A stretch of DNA of 12,382 nucleotides from positions 1 to 12,382 of the forward strand of contig WFYB01000042.1 of assembly GCA_015490315.1 (NCBI GenBank). Direction: 5' to 3'. Numbering within the stretch: position 1 is the stretch's first letter; every line of letters starts with the position of its first letter. Below are positions 1 through 7,576 of the stretch, one piece after another. The translations under genes and the position numbers were made by a program. Below the pieces are notes generated by a model. The model ran no database searches. It saw only the letters and a list, made by a program, of their open reading frames with translations, and had not been told where the DNA came from. The DNA comes from Sulfurovum sp. GTDB lineage: Bacteria > Campylobacterota > Campylobacteria > Campylobacterales > Sulfurovaceae.

Positions 1-270
1 GATCTGAACAATGCCGGGATCGCGGCAAGTACAGGGTCTGCATGTGCATCAGAAGATCTCGAAGCCAACTCCGTCATGGAAGCGATCGGTGCAGATGATG
101 ATCTCGCACACACTGCGATCCGCTTCTCTCTGAGCCGCTATACGACACAAGAGGAGCTTGACTATACGCTCGATGTCGTCAAAAAGGCGGTCGAGAGACT
201 CAGAGGGATATCGAGTACCTACTCCTATGCCCCTGAGGGTCATGTGAGCGGGCTTGAGGCACATCATTAG
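1..270 (+). CDS. nifS: Cysteine desulfurase NifS/IscS family, C-terminal part (5' truncated by window edge)
   Basis: Frame 1 is open from the first base to the TAG at 268-270 and gives 89 residues. Near its start is STGSACAS, the loop that carries the catalytic cysteine of class V PLP-dependent cysteine desulfurases, followed by the C-terminal small domain with the family-typical segment IRFSLSRYTTQEELDY. The enzyme takes sulfur from L-cysteine as a persulfide and passes it to a scaffold for Fe–S cluster building. The scaffold gene nifU lies 95 bp downstream on the same strand, as in the nifS–nifU pair of Helicobacter, so the two proteins very probably work together. The active-site lysine and the PLP-binding part lie outside the window. 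NifS is chosen over IscS because the partner is a full NifU; sequence alone does not separate the names. Confidence 0.93.
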   Translation, partial: DLNNAGIAASTGSACASEDLEANSVMEAIGADDDLAHTAIRFSLSRYTTQEELDYTLDVVKKAVERLRGISSTYSYAPEGHVSGLEAHH

Positions 271-305
271 AGTTAAGAGTTAAGAGTTAAGAGTTAAGAG
301 TTAAG
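271..305. repeat. Tandem heptamer repeat, 5 x AGTTAAG
   Basis: Five perfect copies of the 7-mer AGTTAAG begin directly after the nifS stop codon. Because 7 is not a multiple of 3, the array places TAA in all three forward frames. It lies 60 bp upstream of the nifU start, so a change in copy number would alter spacing between genes without touching a protein. Confidence 0.95.
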
Positions 306-314
306 AACAGTAAT

Positions 315-336
315 TTGACATAGAGACCTTTGTCAA
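315..336. promoter_or_regulatory. Dyad TTGACA-N10-TGTCAA upstream of nifU
   Basis: TTGACA (315-320) and TGTCAA (331-336) form a perfect 6-bp inverted repeat with a 10-bp spacer, about 30 bp before the nifU start. TTGACA also equals the sigma-70 -35 consensus, but I see no good -10 at 17 bp; the nearest TATAAA (350-355) is too far. It could be an operator for an Fe–S or iron regulator, or chance. The nifU ribosome binding site AAAGGAAG (353-360) lies just downstream. Confidence 0.35.
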
Positions 337-365
337 GAAAATAAAGAATTATAAAGGAAGCAATA

Positions 366-1337
366 ATGGGAATGGATAGTTTGATCGGCGGTACCATCTG
401 GGATGAGTACAGCCAAAAAGTAACAGACCTTATGAACAACCCGAAAAATATGGGTGAGATCACTGAAGAGCAGGCAAAAGAGATGGGCGCACAACTCATC
501 GTAGCTGATTTCGGTGCGGAGAGCTGTGGAGATGCTGTGCGTCTCTACTGGGCAGTAGACCCCAAAACGGACAAGATTCTCGAATCGAAGTTCAAAAGTT
601 TCGGATGCGGTACCGCGATCGCAAGCTCCGATACCATGGCAGAGCTCTGTAAAGGCAAAAGCGTTGACGAAGCGGTCAAGATCACCAATATCGATGTAGA
701 AAAAGCAATGCGTGATGAGCCCGACACCCCTGCGGTACCACCGCAAAAGATGCACTGCTCGGTTATGGCATACGATGTCATCAAGAAAGCGGCGGCACAA
801 TACAAGGGTGTCGATATGGAGAGTTTCGAAGAGGAGATCATCGTCTGTGAGTGTGCACGTGTAAGCCTCTCGACCCTCAAAGAGGTGATCCGCCTCAATG
901 ACCTGACTACTGTCGAGCAGATCACCGACTATACCAAAGCGGGCGCCTTCTGTAAATCCTGTATCAAGCCGGGCGGACACGAAGAGAAAGATATCTATCT
1001 TGTTGACCTGCTTGAAGAGTATGAGAAAGAGAAGATGGCAAAAGCAGCGGATGCTTCGGCATCCGGAAGTGATGCATCCTTTAGAGAGATGACCATCGTA
1101 CAGAAGATCAAAGCAGTCGACAAGGTCGTCGATGACAATATCCGCCAGATGCTGGTCATGGACGGTGGAGATATGGAGATCCTCGATATCAAAGAGAACG
1201 GTGAAAACATCGATATCTATATCCGCTATCTCGGTGCCTGCAGCGGCTGTGCAAGCTCAAGCACCGGTACACTTTTTGCCATCGAGAATATCCTCAAAGA
1301 GAAGCTCGATCCAAGCATCAGAGTCCTCCCTATCTAA
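366..1337 (+). CDS. nifU: NifU-type Fe–S cluster assembly scaffold, three domains
   Basis: The 323-residue protein has the full NifU architecture. An IscU-like N-terminal domain (about 1-150) has the cluster cysteines C54, C81 and C131. A BFD-like [2Fe–2S] domain (about 157-205) has C161, C163, C196 and C199. After an Ala/Ser-rich linker (about 225-238), a C-terminal Nfu domain (about 240-323) has C292-S-G-C295. The protein receives sulfur from the cysteine desulfurase, builds a transient cluster with iron, and hands it to apo-proteins in the cytoplasm. The start is ATG with AAAGGAAG at 353-360. nifS lies directly upstream and a hairpin terminator directly downstream. In Helicobacter and Campylobacter this NifS/NifU pair is the main housekeeping Fe–S system. 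A second gene downstream repeats its last domain. Confidence 0.96.
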   Translation: MGMDSLIGGTIWDEYSQKVTDLMNNPKNMGEITEEQAKEMGAQLIVADFGAESCGDAVRLYWAVDPKTDKILESKFKSFGCGTAIASSDTMAELCKGKSVDEAVKITNIDVEKAMRDEPDTPAVPPQKMHCSVMAYDVIKKAAAQYKGVDMESFEEEIIVCECARVSLSTLKEVIRLNDLTTVEQITDYTKAGAFCKSCIKPGGHEEKDIYLVDLLEEYEKEKMAKAADASASGSDASFREMTIVQKIKAVDKVVDDNIRQMLVMDGGDMEILDIKENGENIDIYIRYLGACSGCASSSTGTLFAIENILKEKLDPSIRVLPI

Positions 1338-1340
1338 TAA

Positions 1341-1365
1341 AGAGCCTTTTTGGCTCTCCTCTTTT
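1341..1365 (+). terminator. Rho-independent terminator after nifU
   Basis: AGAGCC (1341-1346), a T5 loop (1347-1351) and GGCTCT (1352-1357) form a 6-bp GC-rich hairpin just after the nifU TAA, followed by CCTCTTTT. The T tract is interrupted, so termination may be incomplete. Confidence 0.65.
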
Positions 1366-1384
1366 CTGCTTACCTCTGCCTTTG

Positions 1385-1393
1385 TGCTATAAT
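1385..1393 (+). promoter_or_regulatory. Extended -10 promoter for the NifU-C-like gene
   Basis: TGCTATAAT is a perfect extended -10 (TGn plus TATAAT at 1388-1393). It follows the nifU terminator and lies 45 bp before the downstream ATG. It implies that the small Nfu gene can be transcribed independently of nifU, with a 5' leader of about 38 nt. Confidence 0.65.
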
Positions 1394-1438
1394 CATTAGT
1401 AAATACGGAACTATTGTCAATATATAAAAGGATAAGAG

Positions 1439-1774
1439 ATGGAAAAGACCGCACCCGATACAAACCACAAAGAGCAAAATGAGACGATAGATGTCGAAAC
1501 GATCACAGAAGCATCCTTCAAAGCAGCCGATCCTGAGCAAAAACGCAAAATCATAGAGGCAGTGCTTGACAAAGATGTACGTCCTATGCTCATCATGGAT
1601 GGAGGCAATATAGAGGTACTTGATATCAAAGAGAACGGTGAGCACACCGATATCTATATCCGCTATCTCGGTGCCTGCAGCGGCTGTGCTGCATCGAGTC
1701 TGGGGACACTCTATGCGATCGGCAACACACTTCGCCAAAAACTCGGAGAGAATATCAGGGTTTCGCCGGTATGA
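1439..1774 (+). CDS. Stand-alone NifU C-terminal (Nfu) domain protein
   Basis: This 111-residue protein has a polar N-terminal tail of about 25 residues and one Nfu domain with the CSGC cluster-binding motif. Nfu proteins bind an Fe–S cluster between two monomers and act as carriers to target enzymes. The domain is closely similar to the C-terminal domain of the upstream NifU: LDIKENGE and DIYIRYLGACSGCA are shared. This points to a local duplication of that domain. The ATG at 1439 is preceded by AAAAGGATAAGAG, which holds a suitable ribosome binding site. Its own promoter lies upstream. Its last 20 bp overlap the 3' end of recJ on the other strand. It may be a cluster carrier working beside NifU; its target proteins cannot be told from the sequence. 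Confidence 0.9.
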   Translation: MEKTAPDTNHKEQNETIDVETITEASFKAADPEQKRKIIEAVLDKDVRPMLIMDGGNIEVLDIKENGEHTDIYIRYLGACSGCAASSLGTLYAIGNTLRQKLGENIRVSPV

Positions 1775-3344
1775 TCTTCTCAACCATCAGCTGCAATGTG
1801 GTATTGCCTCTAAAGTGATTTTCATTGACGGTAAAGATAAGATCTACCACACTCCCTGCCTCGTATCTCTCCTCTGTTTTAAACTGCACCCCCTGCATCA
1901 CGATCCCTTTTTGCGTAAAGGCAAAGCGTAGATGCTCACCGTTTTTTCCCATAGGATCGGCTTGGAGGATGGTGACATCAGCAGCAATGAATTTGGGTAC
2001 AGGATTGCCCTGTCCGTATGGTTCGTAACGCTTCAGTAGCGCCGTAAGTTCAAATGTGATCTCCTTAAAATCGAGCTCTCCGACTATCTCCCCATTACTG
2101 CCGGTCTCATCTGTCAGGCTTTGCGGATAATGCAGTTGCAGCTCTGAACGAAAGTCCTCAAACGCATCCAACTTGAGGCTCAAACCTATTGCAGCCTGAT
2201 GCCCGCCAAATTTCTCGAGATACCCACGGCTCTCTTCGACCAGTCTAAAGAGATCACAATTGCCAAAACTCCTGCCGCTCCCTTTGAGAATACCCTCTTT
2301 GTTTTGACTCAGGATGATGCAGGGTTTTTCATGACGGTGTGCCACACGGGCAGCGACAATACCCACTACCCCTTCATGCCAATCCTCGCCATACGCCACA
2401 AGCACCTGATCCTCTGAGTCTACCTGTGCCAATGCCTTGGCTGTCAGGTCTGCTTCTGTCTCTTTACGTAATGTATTGAAGGCAATGAGACGTTCCAGTC
2501 TCACTCTCGCATCATAGATATTGGTCGAAGCCAGAAATGCAACGGCATGTGATGCATCATCCATCCGCCCTGCACTGTTGATGAGGGGAGCAAGAAAATA
2601 GGCGATATCCTCTGCATTCAACTCTGCTTTGCCGCTGTGTTCCAAAAATGCCTTGATACAGGGTCTTTGGTGTGCATTGAGTGCTTTGATACCTGCTTGT
2701 ACCATCGTACGGTTGATGTGCTGAAGCGGCATCATATCTGCAATGATCGCTATCGCCACCAGTTCAAGATACGCGATCATATTGATCTTTATCTCCAGTG
2801 CATTCTTGAGTGAAGCGATCAGATACCATGCGATCTGGGCACCGCACACATCGCTGTAGGGGAAAGTGCATTCAGGCTGTTTTTGGTCGATGATCGCATA
2901 GGCATCGGGGATCTGGGGAGGGAGCAGATGGTGATCGGTAATGATCAGATCGATCCCTTTGGCTTTACAGAGTGCGGCAGCACCCACTGCAGAGATACCG
3001 TTATCGACTGTAACGATAAGATCACTCTCTTCGATACGCGGTATGATCGCTGCAGAGAGTCCGTAACCGTCTCTAAAACGGTTTGGGATGATCCACTCTA
3101 CAGGATAGTCGATCTCATCGAAAAAGAGCTTCATCAACGTCGTAGAGGTGACACCGTCGACATCATAGTCCCCAACAATCGTAATCTTCTCTTGATGACG
3201 AATCGCATGGACGATACGATCGGTCGCTTTTTGCATATCTTTGAATGCAGAAGGCTGGGGAAGATCCTTCAAAGAGAGAAACCCCTCTTCAAAACGACGC
3301 TTGAGCAACTCTTCTAACGCTTGAAGCGTTAATGCAGGGTACAT
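1755..3344 (-). CDS. recJ: Single-stranded-DNA-specific 5'-3' exonuclease RecJ
   Basis: The 529 residues show the DHH phosphoesterase motifs of RecJ in order: GDYDVDG (58-64), VDNG (113-116), TDHH (136-139) and IAD (201-203), then SAGR (257-260), and the DHHA1 part with KGSGRS (354-359) and GGH (380-382). EPYGQGNP (441-448), a hallmark of the C-terminal oligonucleotide-binding region, follows. RecJ degrades 5' single-stranded ends in recombination and mismatch or base excision repair, using Mn2+ or Mg2+. The length fits the Campylobacterota form, slightly shorter than E. coli RecJ. The ATG follows the pyrG stop with no spacer (TAAATG), so it is probably translationally coupled to pyrG; the pair also occurs in Campylobacter and Helicobacter. 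The 3' end overlaps the convergent Nfu gene by 20 bp, with no terminator visible between them. Confidence 0.96.
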   Translation of the reverse strand: MYPALTLQALEELLKRRFEEGFLSLKDLPQPSAFKDMQKATDRIVHAIRHQEKITIVGDYDVDGVTSTTLMKLFFDEIDYPVEWIIPNRFRDGYGLSAAIIPRIEESDLIVTVDNGISAVGAAALCKAKGIDLIITDHHLLPPQIPDAYAIIDQKQPECTFPYSDVCGAQIAWYLIASLKNALEIKINMIAYLELVAIAIIADMMPLQHINRTMVQAGIKALNAHQRPCIKAFLEHSGKAELNAEDIAYFLAPLINSAGRMDDASHAVAFLASTNIYDARVRLERLIAFNTLRKETEADLTAKALAQVDSEDQVLVAYGEDWHEGVVGIVAARVAHRHEKPCIILSQNKEGILKGSGRSFGNCDLFRLVEESRGYLEKFGGHQAAIGLSLKLDAFEDFRSELQLHYPQSLTDETGSNGEIVGELDFKEITFELTALLKRYEPYGQGNPVPKFIAADVTILQADPMGKNGEHLRFAFTQKGIVMQGVQFKTEERYEAGSVVDLIFTVNENHFRGNTTLQLMVEKIIPAKP

Positions 3345-4976
3345 TTAGTTTTTGTGTTTATGGGCTGCATCCACAAAAGCGAGGATGGCAGGGTTGGGGT
3401 TTTGGAGTCTGGAGGTAAATTCTGGGTGGAACTGCACACCGAGGAACCACGGATGATCTTTGACCTCAACCGCTTCGATCAGACCGCCGGACTCTCCGGT
3501 GATCTCAAGACCGTTGGCTTCAAACGCCTCCCTGAATTTTGGGTTGGCTTCATAGCGGTGTCTGTGTCTTTCATAGATCACTGGACTGTCGTAAGCAACT
3601 CTCAGTCTACTATCCTCTTTGGTCTCACACTCATATTCACCCAGTCTGAGCGTGCCGCCCATCGGTGAAGTAGTAGTACGTACCTGCTTCGAACCGCTCG
3701 CATCGATAAACTCATCGATCAGATAGATGATAGGATTGGCTGTATTTTCATCAAACTCCACCGAGTTTGCATCTTCCAATCCCAGAACGTTTCTGGCGAA
3801 CTCTACCATACTCAGCTGCATCCCCAGACAGATACCGAGGAAGGGTACTTTATTCTCTCTGGCAAAACGGATCGCTTCGATCTTCCCTTCGACACCGCGC
3901 TCACCAAAACCGCCGGCGACAAGTATCCCGTCAACATCCTGCAAGAATTTTTCTGCTGATTCATCTTCTATCTTCTCGCTGTCAACCCATTTGATCACCA
4001 CTTTGGTATCGAGATGTGCACCGGCATGGATCAACGCTTCAGTCAGTGATTTGTAAGACTCTTTGAGATCGAGATATTTACCCACAAAAGCAATCTTCAT
4101 CTCATCTTCGGGCATGATGATCTTGTGTACCAGAGAGGTCCACTCATCCATCTGCGGTTTGCAGTTCTCGAGTTCAAGCTGCTTACAGATCGGTGCAAGG
4201 ATATCCTGTTTGAGGAAATTGAGCGGTACTTCATAGATCGTTTTGGCATCCTCTGCGACAATCACAGAATCCTCTTCCACATCACAAGAATAGGCGATCT
4301 TCCGTTTGATATCCGTATCGACAGGCACTTCCGCACGCAATACCAGCATATGCGGAGCAATACCGATACGTCTAAGCTCCTGTACGGAGTGTTGGGTAGG
4401 TTTAGTCTTGAGTTCTCCTGCTGCTTTGATATAAGGCAGCAGTGTGACATGGACATTCATCACCCTGCTCTTGCCAAGCTCATGCTTGATCTGTCTGATC
4501 GTCTCCAAAAAAGGCAGTCCTTCGATATCTCCGGTGGTACCGCCAAGCTCTACGATAAGTATATCCTTGCCTTCTCCTGCAAGATAGATACGCTCTTTGA
4601 TCTCATTGACGATATGGGGAACAACCTGGATAGTCTTGCCAAGGTACTTCCCTTTTCTCTCGTTTTCGATGACCGTTTTATAGACTTGTCCTGTAGTGAA
4701 GTTGTTGTTTTGGGTCAGTGAAGTATCGAGAAAACGCTCATAGTGTCCCAGATCCAGATCGGTCTCCGCGCCGTCTTTGGTGACAAAAACCTCTCCATGC
4801 TCCAACGGAGACATAGTACCAGGATCGACATTGATATAAGGGTCAAGCTTAAGCACCCCTACTCTCTGTCCAGTATGTTTCAACAGAGTACCTATACTGG
4901 CTGCTGTGATCCCTTTACCCAAAGAACTCAATACACCGCCTGTAACAAAAATAAATTTTGTCTGATTATCACTCAT
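3345..4976 (-). CDS. pyrG: CTP synthase (glutamine hydrolysing)
   Basis: The 543 residues give a complete two-domain CTP synthase. The amidoligase domain (about 1-270) starts with FVTGGVLSSLGKG, the P-loop-like ATP site, and contains KLDPYINVDPGTM (43-55). The class I glutamine amidotransferase domain (about 290-543) carries the nucleophile loop GICLGMQ with C383 and the other triad members H517 and E519 in FHPEF. The enzyme makes CTP from UTP, ATP and glutamine, the last step of pyrimidine nucleotide synthesis. The start ATG has AAGGAA upstream (within the 17-bp gap to dnaN), and a nearby ATG at 4981-4983 is out of frame. It sits third in the dnaA–dnaN–pyrG–recJ series and its TAA abuts the recJ ATG. 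Length and motifs are fully standard. Confidence 0.98.
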   Translation of the reverse strand: MSDNQTKFIFVTGGVLSSLGKGITAASIGTLLKHTGQRVGVLKLDPYINVDPGTMSPLEHGEVFVTKDGAETDLDLGHYERFLDTSLTQNNNFTTGQVYKTVIENERKGKYLGKTIQVVPHIVNEIKERIYLAGEGKDILIVELGGTTGDIEGLPFLETIRQIKHELGKSRVMNVHVTLLPYIKAAGELKTKPTQHSVQELRRIGIAPHMLVLRAEVPVDTDIKRKIAYSCDVEEDSVIVAEDAKTIYEVPLNFLKQDILAPICKQLELENCKPQMDEWTSLVHKIIMPEDEMKIAFVGKYLDLKESYKSLTEALIHAGAHLDTKVVIKWVDSEKIEDESAEKFLQDVDGILVAGGFGERGVEGKIEAIRFARENKVPFLGICLGMQLSMVEFARNVLGLEDANSVEFDENTANPIIYLIDEFIDASGSKQVRTTTSPMGGTLRLGEYECETKEDSRLRVAYDSPVIYERHRHRYEANPKFREAFEANGLEITGESGGLIEAVEVKDHPWFLGVQFHPEFTSRLQNPNPAILAFVDAAHKHKN

Positions 4977-4993
4977 ATAACATTTTTCCTTTT

Positions 4994-6061
4994 TTATGCA
5001 ACGATCGGCATAATGATTGTAATAAAATTATCGCTTTTGACGATGAAAGGCAGACTCGGTTCATTGAATTCCATGAGGAACTCATTTTTGTCCACCTGGG
5101 AGATAAAATCAAGGATATATCTGCTGTTAAACGAAATTTCAAATTTGTCATTCAATCCTGTCTGCAATTCTATCTCTGTTTTGGCTTCGACATTGTCTGC
5201 GCTCAAAGAGTGGAATATGATAGTATCTGAGAGCAGTGTCATTTTGATCTCCTGAGAGATCGTAGTGATCATTTTGATCGCATCGATCATCTCTTTTTTA
5301 GGGAGCGTGACCTGATGTTTGGTAGATGCAGGAATGATCCTCTGATAGTCAGGGAATTTTCCGTTGATCAATCTGGTATAGAAAAAGTAGTTTTCATTGG
5401 TGATGATAAGGTTAGTCTCATCATAGAAGATATCGATCTGATCGAGGAAAAGTTTTTGGATTTCCAAAATCGCTTTTTTGGGTACGATCAGAGAAAGCGG
5501 TTCACTGTTGGTACTTGGGATGGTTGCGATAGCCAGTCTTCTTGTATCTGTTCCTACAAGATCAGTAGCATCCTCTTTGATATTGATCAATGCTCCATTG
5601 AGTTCAAACTTCGGATTGTTTGTATCGATTGCCGGTGAGATCTTTTTGAGATTCTGAATAAGACTGAGGGAATCAAGAGAGATCTGAGGTTTGTCATCGA
5701 TTGTTGGAAAAGAAGGATAGGCGTTGGCATCGAAGGTAGGGAGTTTGAACTTGGAGTGTTTCTGTTTAATAATTAGTGTATTGTCAAGAAGTTCAAGCAC
5801 AATTTCATCATCTTTGAGTATTCGGATAATATCCAACAGTTTCTTTCCATGGGCAGTAAAGCTCCCCGGTTGATCGATATTTATCTGGTCAGTGACGATT
5901 TTCAAACCTATTTCACCGTCTGTTGCTTTGACTACACATTTGTCATCCTGTGTAGTAAAGAGCAGATGAGAAGTGATCTGACTTGCATCTTTTTTTTCCA
6001 AGAAAGGCTGGAGATTGATGAGTATGGATTCGATGATTTGTTTCTGTGCTCTGATCTTCAT
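4994..6061 (-). CDS. dnaN: DNA polymerase III beta subunit (sliding clamp)
   Basis: The 355-residue protein has the three-fold beta-clamp organisation and typical segments: TDGEIGLKI near residue 50, a TDTRRLAIA box in the middle domain, NGKFPDYQRIIP in domain 2/3, and the C-terminal MPIVA tail that closes the clamp and lines the client-binding pocket. The ring encircles DNA and tethers Pol III and repair proteins. It lies just downstream of dnaA, the usual initiator–clamp order. ATG at 6059-6061 is preceded by AAAAGGAATTTCA with a good ribosome binding site. Candidate -10 boxes for its own promoter are TATAAT (6205-6210, minus strand) and TATAAA (6171-6176, minus strand), both among DnaA boxes, so DnaA-dependent control is plausible but inferred. 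Confidence 0.97.
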   Translation of the reverse strand: MKIRAQKQIIESILINLQPFLEKKDASQITSHLLFTTQDDKCVVKATDGEIGLKIVTDQINIDQPGSFTAHGKKLLDIIRILKDDEIVLELLDNTLIIKQKHSKFKLPTFDANAYPSFPTIDDKPQISLDSLSLIQNLKKISPAIDTNNPKFELNGALINIKEDATDLVGTDTRRLAIATIPSTNSEPLSLIVPKKAILEIQKLFLDQIDIFYDETNLIITNENYFFYTRLINGKFPDYQRIIPASTKHQVTLPKKEMIDAIKMITTISQEIKMTLLSDTIIFHSLSADNVEAKTEIELQTGLNDKFEISFNSRYILDFISQVDKNEFLMEFNEPSLPFIVKSDNFITIIMPIVA

Positions 6062-6244
6062 TGAAATTCCTTTTAATTTTTAATATTTTAGTACGTAGTA
6101 GTAGCTCTCGATGAAAGTGTGAAAAACTACTCTGCGTCCCGTAATATCGACAGGTTTGCGATTGTGATCTTTTATAGCAAGATTCACATCTCTTCACTTA
6201 TAAAATTATATCTTTTTTTTATTCAAGTTTTATGACCTCCTGAA
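6062..6244. other. dnaA–dnaN intergenic region with DnaA boxes (candidate half of oriC, dnaN promoter)
   Basis: This 183-bp gap holds 9-mers with a TTCAC(A) core: TTTTTCACA on the minus strand (6118-6126) and AGATTCACA on the plus strand (6180-6188). Weaker candidates are CTCTTCACT (6190-6198) and AAGATCACA on the minus strand (6163-6171). An AT-rich block (about 6198-6232) next to the boxes could be an unwinding element. Two -10-like boxes for dnaN lie here as well. In Campylobacter jejuni the origin has been placed between dnaA and dnaN, so this position is expected; the role here is inferred from box content. Confidence 0.6.
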
Positions 6245-7576
6245 TTAGTCGATACTCTTTTGGATATCTGTGTGTATTTTGTTGGAGAGTTCTTCAAGCA
6301 GTACTTTGAAATTTTCGTCGTTTTCTATGATCTCATTGATCTTTTTCATTGCATGCGAGATAGCAGTATGGTCTTTCATTCCGAAGTAGAGTGCGATCTG
6401 CGGCATAGAGTTTGGTGTGAGATTTCTGGCGAGGTAGATAGCGGTTCTTCTGGCATTGACGACATTTTTGGTACGTTTTTTTGATTTGATATCACTCGGT
6501 TTGACGTTGAGTTCGCGTGAGACGATCTTGACGATATCATCAATGGTAATGTTCTCTTTTTTCTCTTTGAGCTGGTCTTTGATGGCATTTTGTGCAAAAT
6601 CGAGGGTAATCTCCTGACCGAGCATGGAGCTAAGCGCATTGAGTTTGATGATTGTCCCTTCGATCTCACGTATATTGTCACCCATGTGTGTAGCGATAAA
6701 ATGGATGACATCCTGTGAAAGTCTGATACCGTCAAGTTCGCACTTTTTTTGGATGATAGCTATTTTGGTCTCAAGACCCGGAGGCTGGATATCAGCCATC
6801 AGTCCCCACTCGAAACGGCTTCGGAGTCTGTCGACAAGTCCGGCAATCTTGTTGGGCGGACGGTCAGCGGTCATAACGATCTGTTTGTTATTGTTGTAGA
6901 GTTCATTGAAAGTATGGAAAAATTCCTCCTGTGTTTGCTCTTTTCGGGAGAGAAACTGGATATCATCGATCAGCAGCAGATCACACTCTCTAAACCGGTC
7001 TCTGAATCTATCCATGGTCTGTGATCGTAGATGGGAGGTAAAGGAGTTCATAAACTGTTCAAGGGTGGTATAGATCACTGTATTGCCAAGCTCGATATGG
7101 TAGTTTCCTATGGCTTGAAGGAGGTGTGTTTTTCCCAGACCGACCCCTCCGTAGATGAAGAGGGGGTTGTACTGTTTCCCTGGCTTTTCCGCGACGGACT
7201 TTGCTGTCGTATAGGCAAACTGGTTGGAATCACCCACGATGAAGCTTTCGAAGGTTAAAGAGGGGTTGAGATAGGTGCTTTTCGAGCTGCTTTTCTCGGT
7301 ACTCTGTTTGGAAGCTGTTTTTTTGGCAGGGCTTGTTTTGCCGACATTGATCACGATCTCCGGCTTGATACCGTTTTGCAGTTCAAAGAGATGGCGGAGT
7401 TTTTCGACATACTTGGTTTTGACCCATTTGGCGATGAGCATATTGGGTGCATTGAAGTAGACGATATTGCTTCTGGAGTGCTTGGTATCATAGATCAGTT
7501 TTTTGATATAGCGCTCATATTCGGTTTCGCTGATCTCTTTTTTGAGCTCAAAAAGTACTTTTTGTCCGATATTCAT
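6245..7576 (-). CDS. dnaA: Chromosomal replication initiator protein DnaA
   Basis: The 443 residues give a complete DnaA. Domain I (about 1-75) is followed by a Lys/Ser/Thr-rich linker (about 80-102). The AAA+ domain III has Walker A GGVGLGKT (143-150), Walker B LLLIDDIQ (200-207), sensor I TADRPP (236-241), the arginine-finger region DRLRSRFEWG (249-258) and sensor II around GDNIREIEG (299-307). Domain IV ends with the helix-turn-helix signature IALYFGMKDHTAISHAM (394-410), where D402, H403 and T404 match the residues that read the DnaA box. DnaA-ATP oligomerises on oriC and opens the duplex. DnaA boxes flank the gene on both sides, so it is probably autoregulated. The start ATG has AGG about 10 nt upstream. 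A -10-like TATAAA at 7590-7595 (minus strand) looks too close to serve. Confidence 0.98.
   Translation of the reverse strand: MNIGQKVLFELKKEISETEYERYIKKLIYDTKHSRSNIVYFNAPNMLIAKWVKTKYVEKLRHLFELQNGIKPEIVINVGKTSPAKKTASKQSTEKSSSKSTYLNPSLTFESFIVGDSNQFAYTTAKSVAEKPGKQYNPLFIYGGVGLGKTHLLQAIGNYHIELGNTVIYTTLEQFMNSFTSHLRSQTMDRFRDRFRECDLLLIDDIQFLSRKEQTQEEFFHTFNELYNNNKQIVMTADRPPNKIAGLVDRLRSRFEWGLMADIQPPGLETKIAIIQKKCELDGIRLSQDVIHFIATHMGDNIREIEGTIIKLNALSSMLGQEITLDFAQNAIKDQLKEKKENITIDDIVKIVSRELNVKPSDIKSKKRTKNVVNARRTAIYLARNLTPNSMPQIALYFGMKDHTAISHAMKKINEIIENDENFKVLLEELSNKIHTDIQKSID

Noticed and set aside
271..305. CRISPR-like array
   Set aside because: The units are 7 bp and contiguous without spacers, so it is a simple tandem repeat.
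333..980. 215-codon open frame on the minus strand opposite nifU
   Set aside because: It lies wholly antisense to a gene with clear domains, shows no recognisable motif and runs through skewed compositions such as His/Cys/Phe-rich stretches typical of shadow frames.
4125..4721. 198-codon open frame on the plus strand opposite pyrG
   Set aside because: It is a shadow of a fully conserved CTP synthase gene and shows no motif of its own.
5943..6197. 84-codon minus-strand frame across the dnaA–dnaN gap
   Set aside because: It starts at GTG without a spaced ribosome binding site, covers the DnaA boxes and ends inside dnaN in another frame; it is not a plausible gene.
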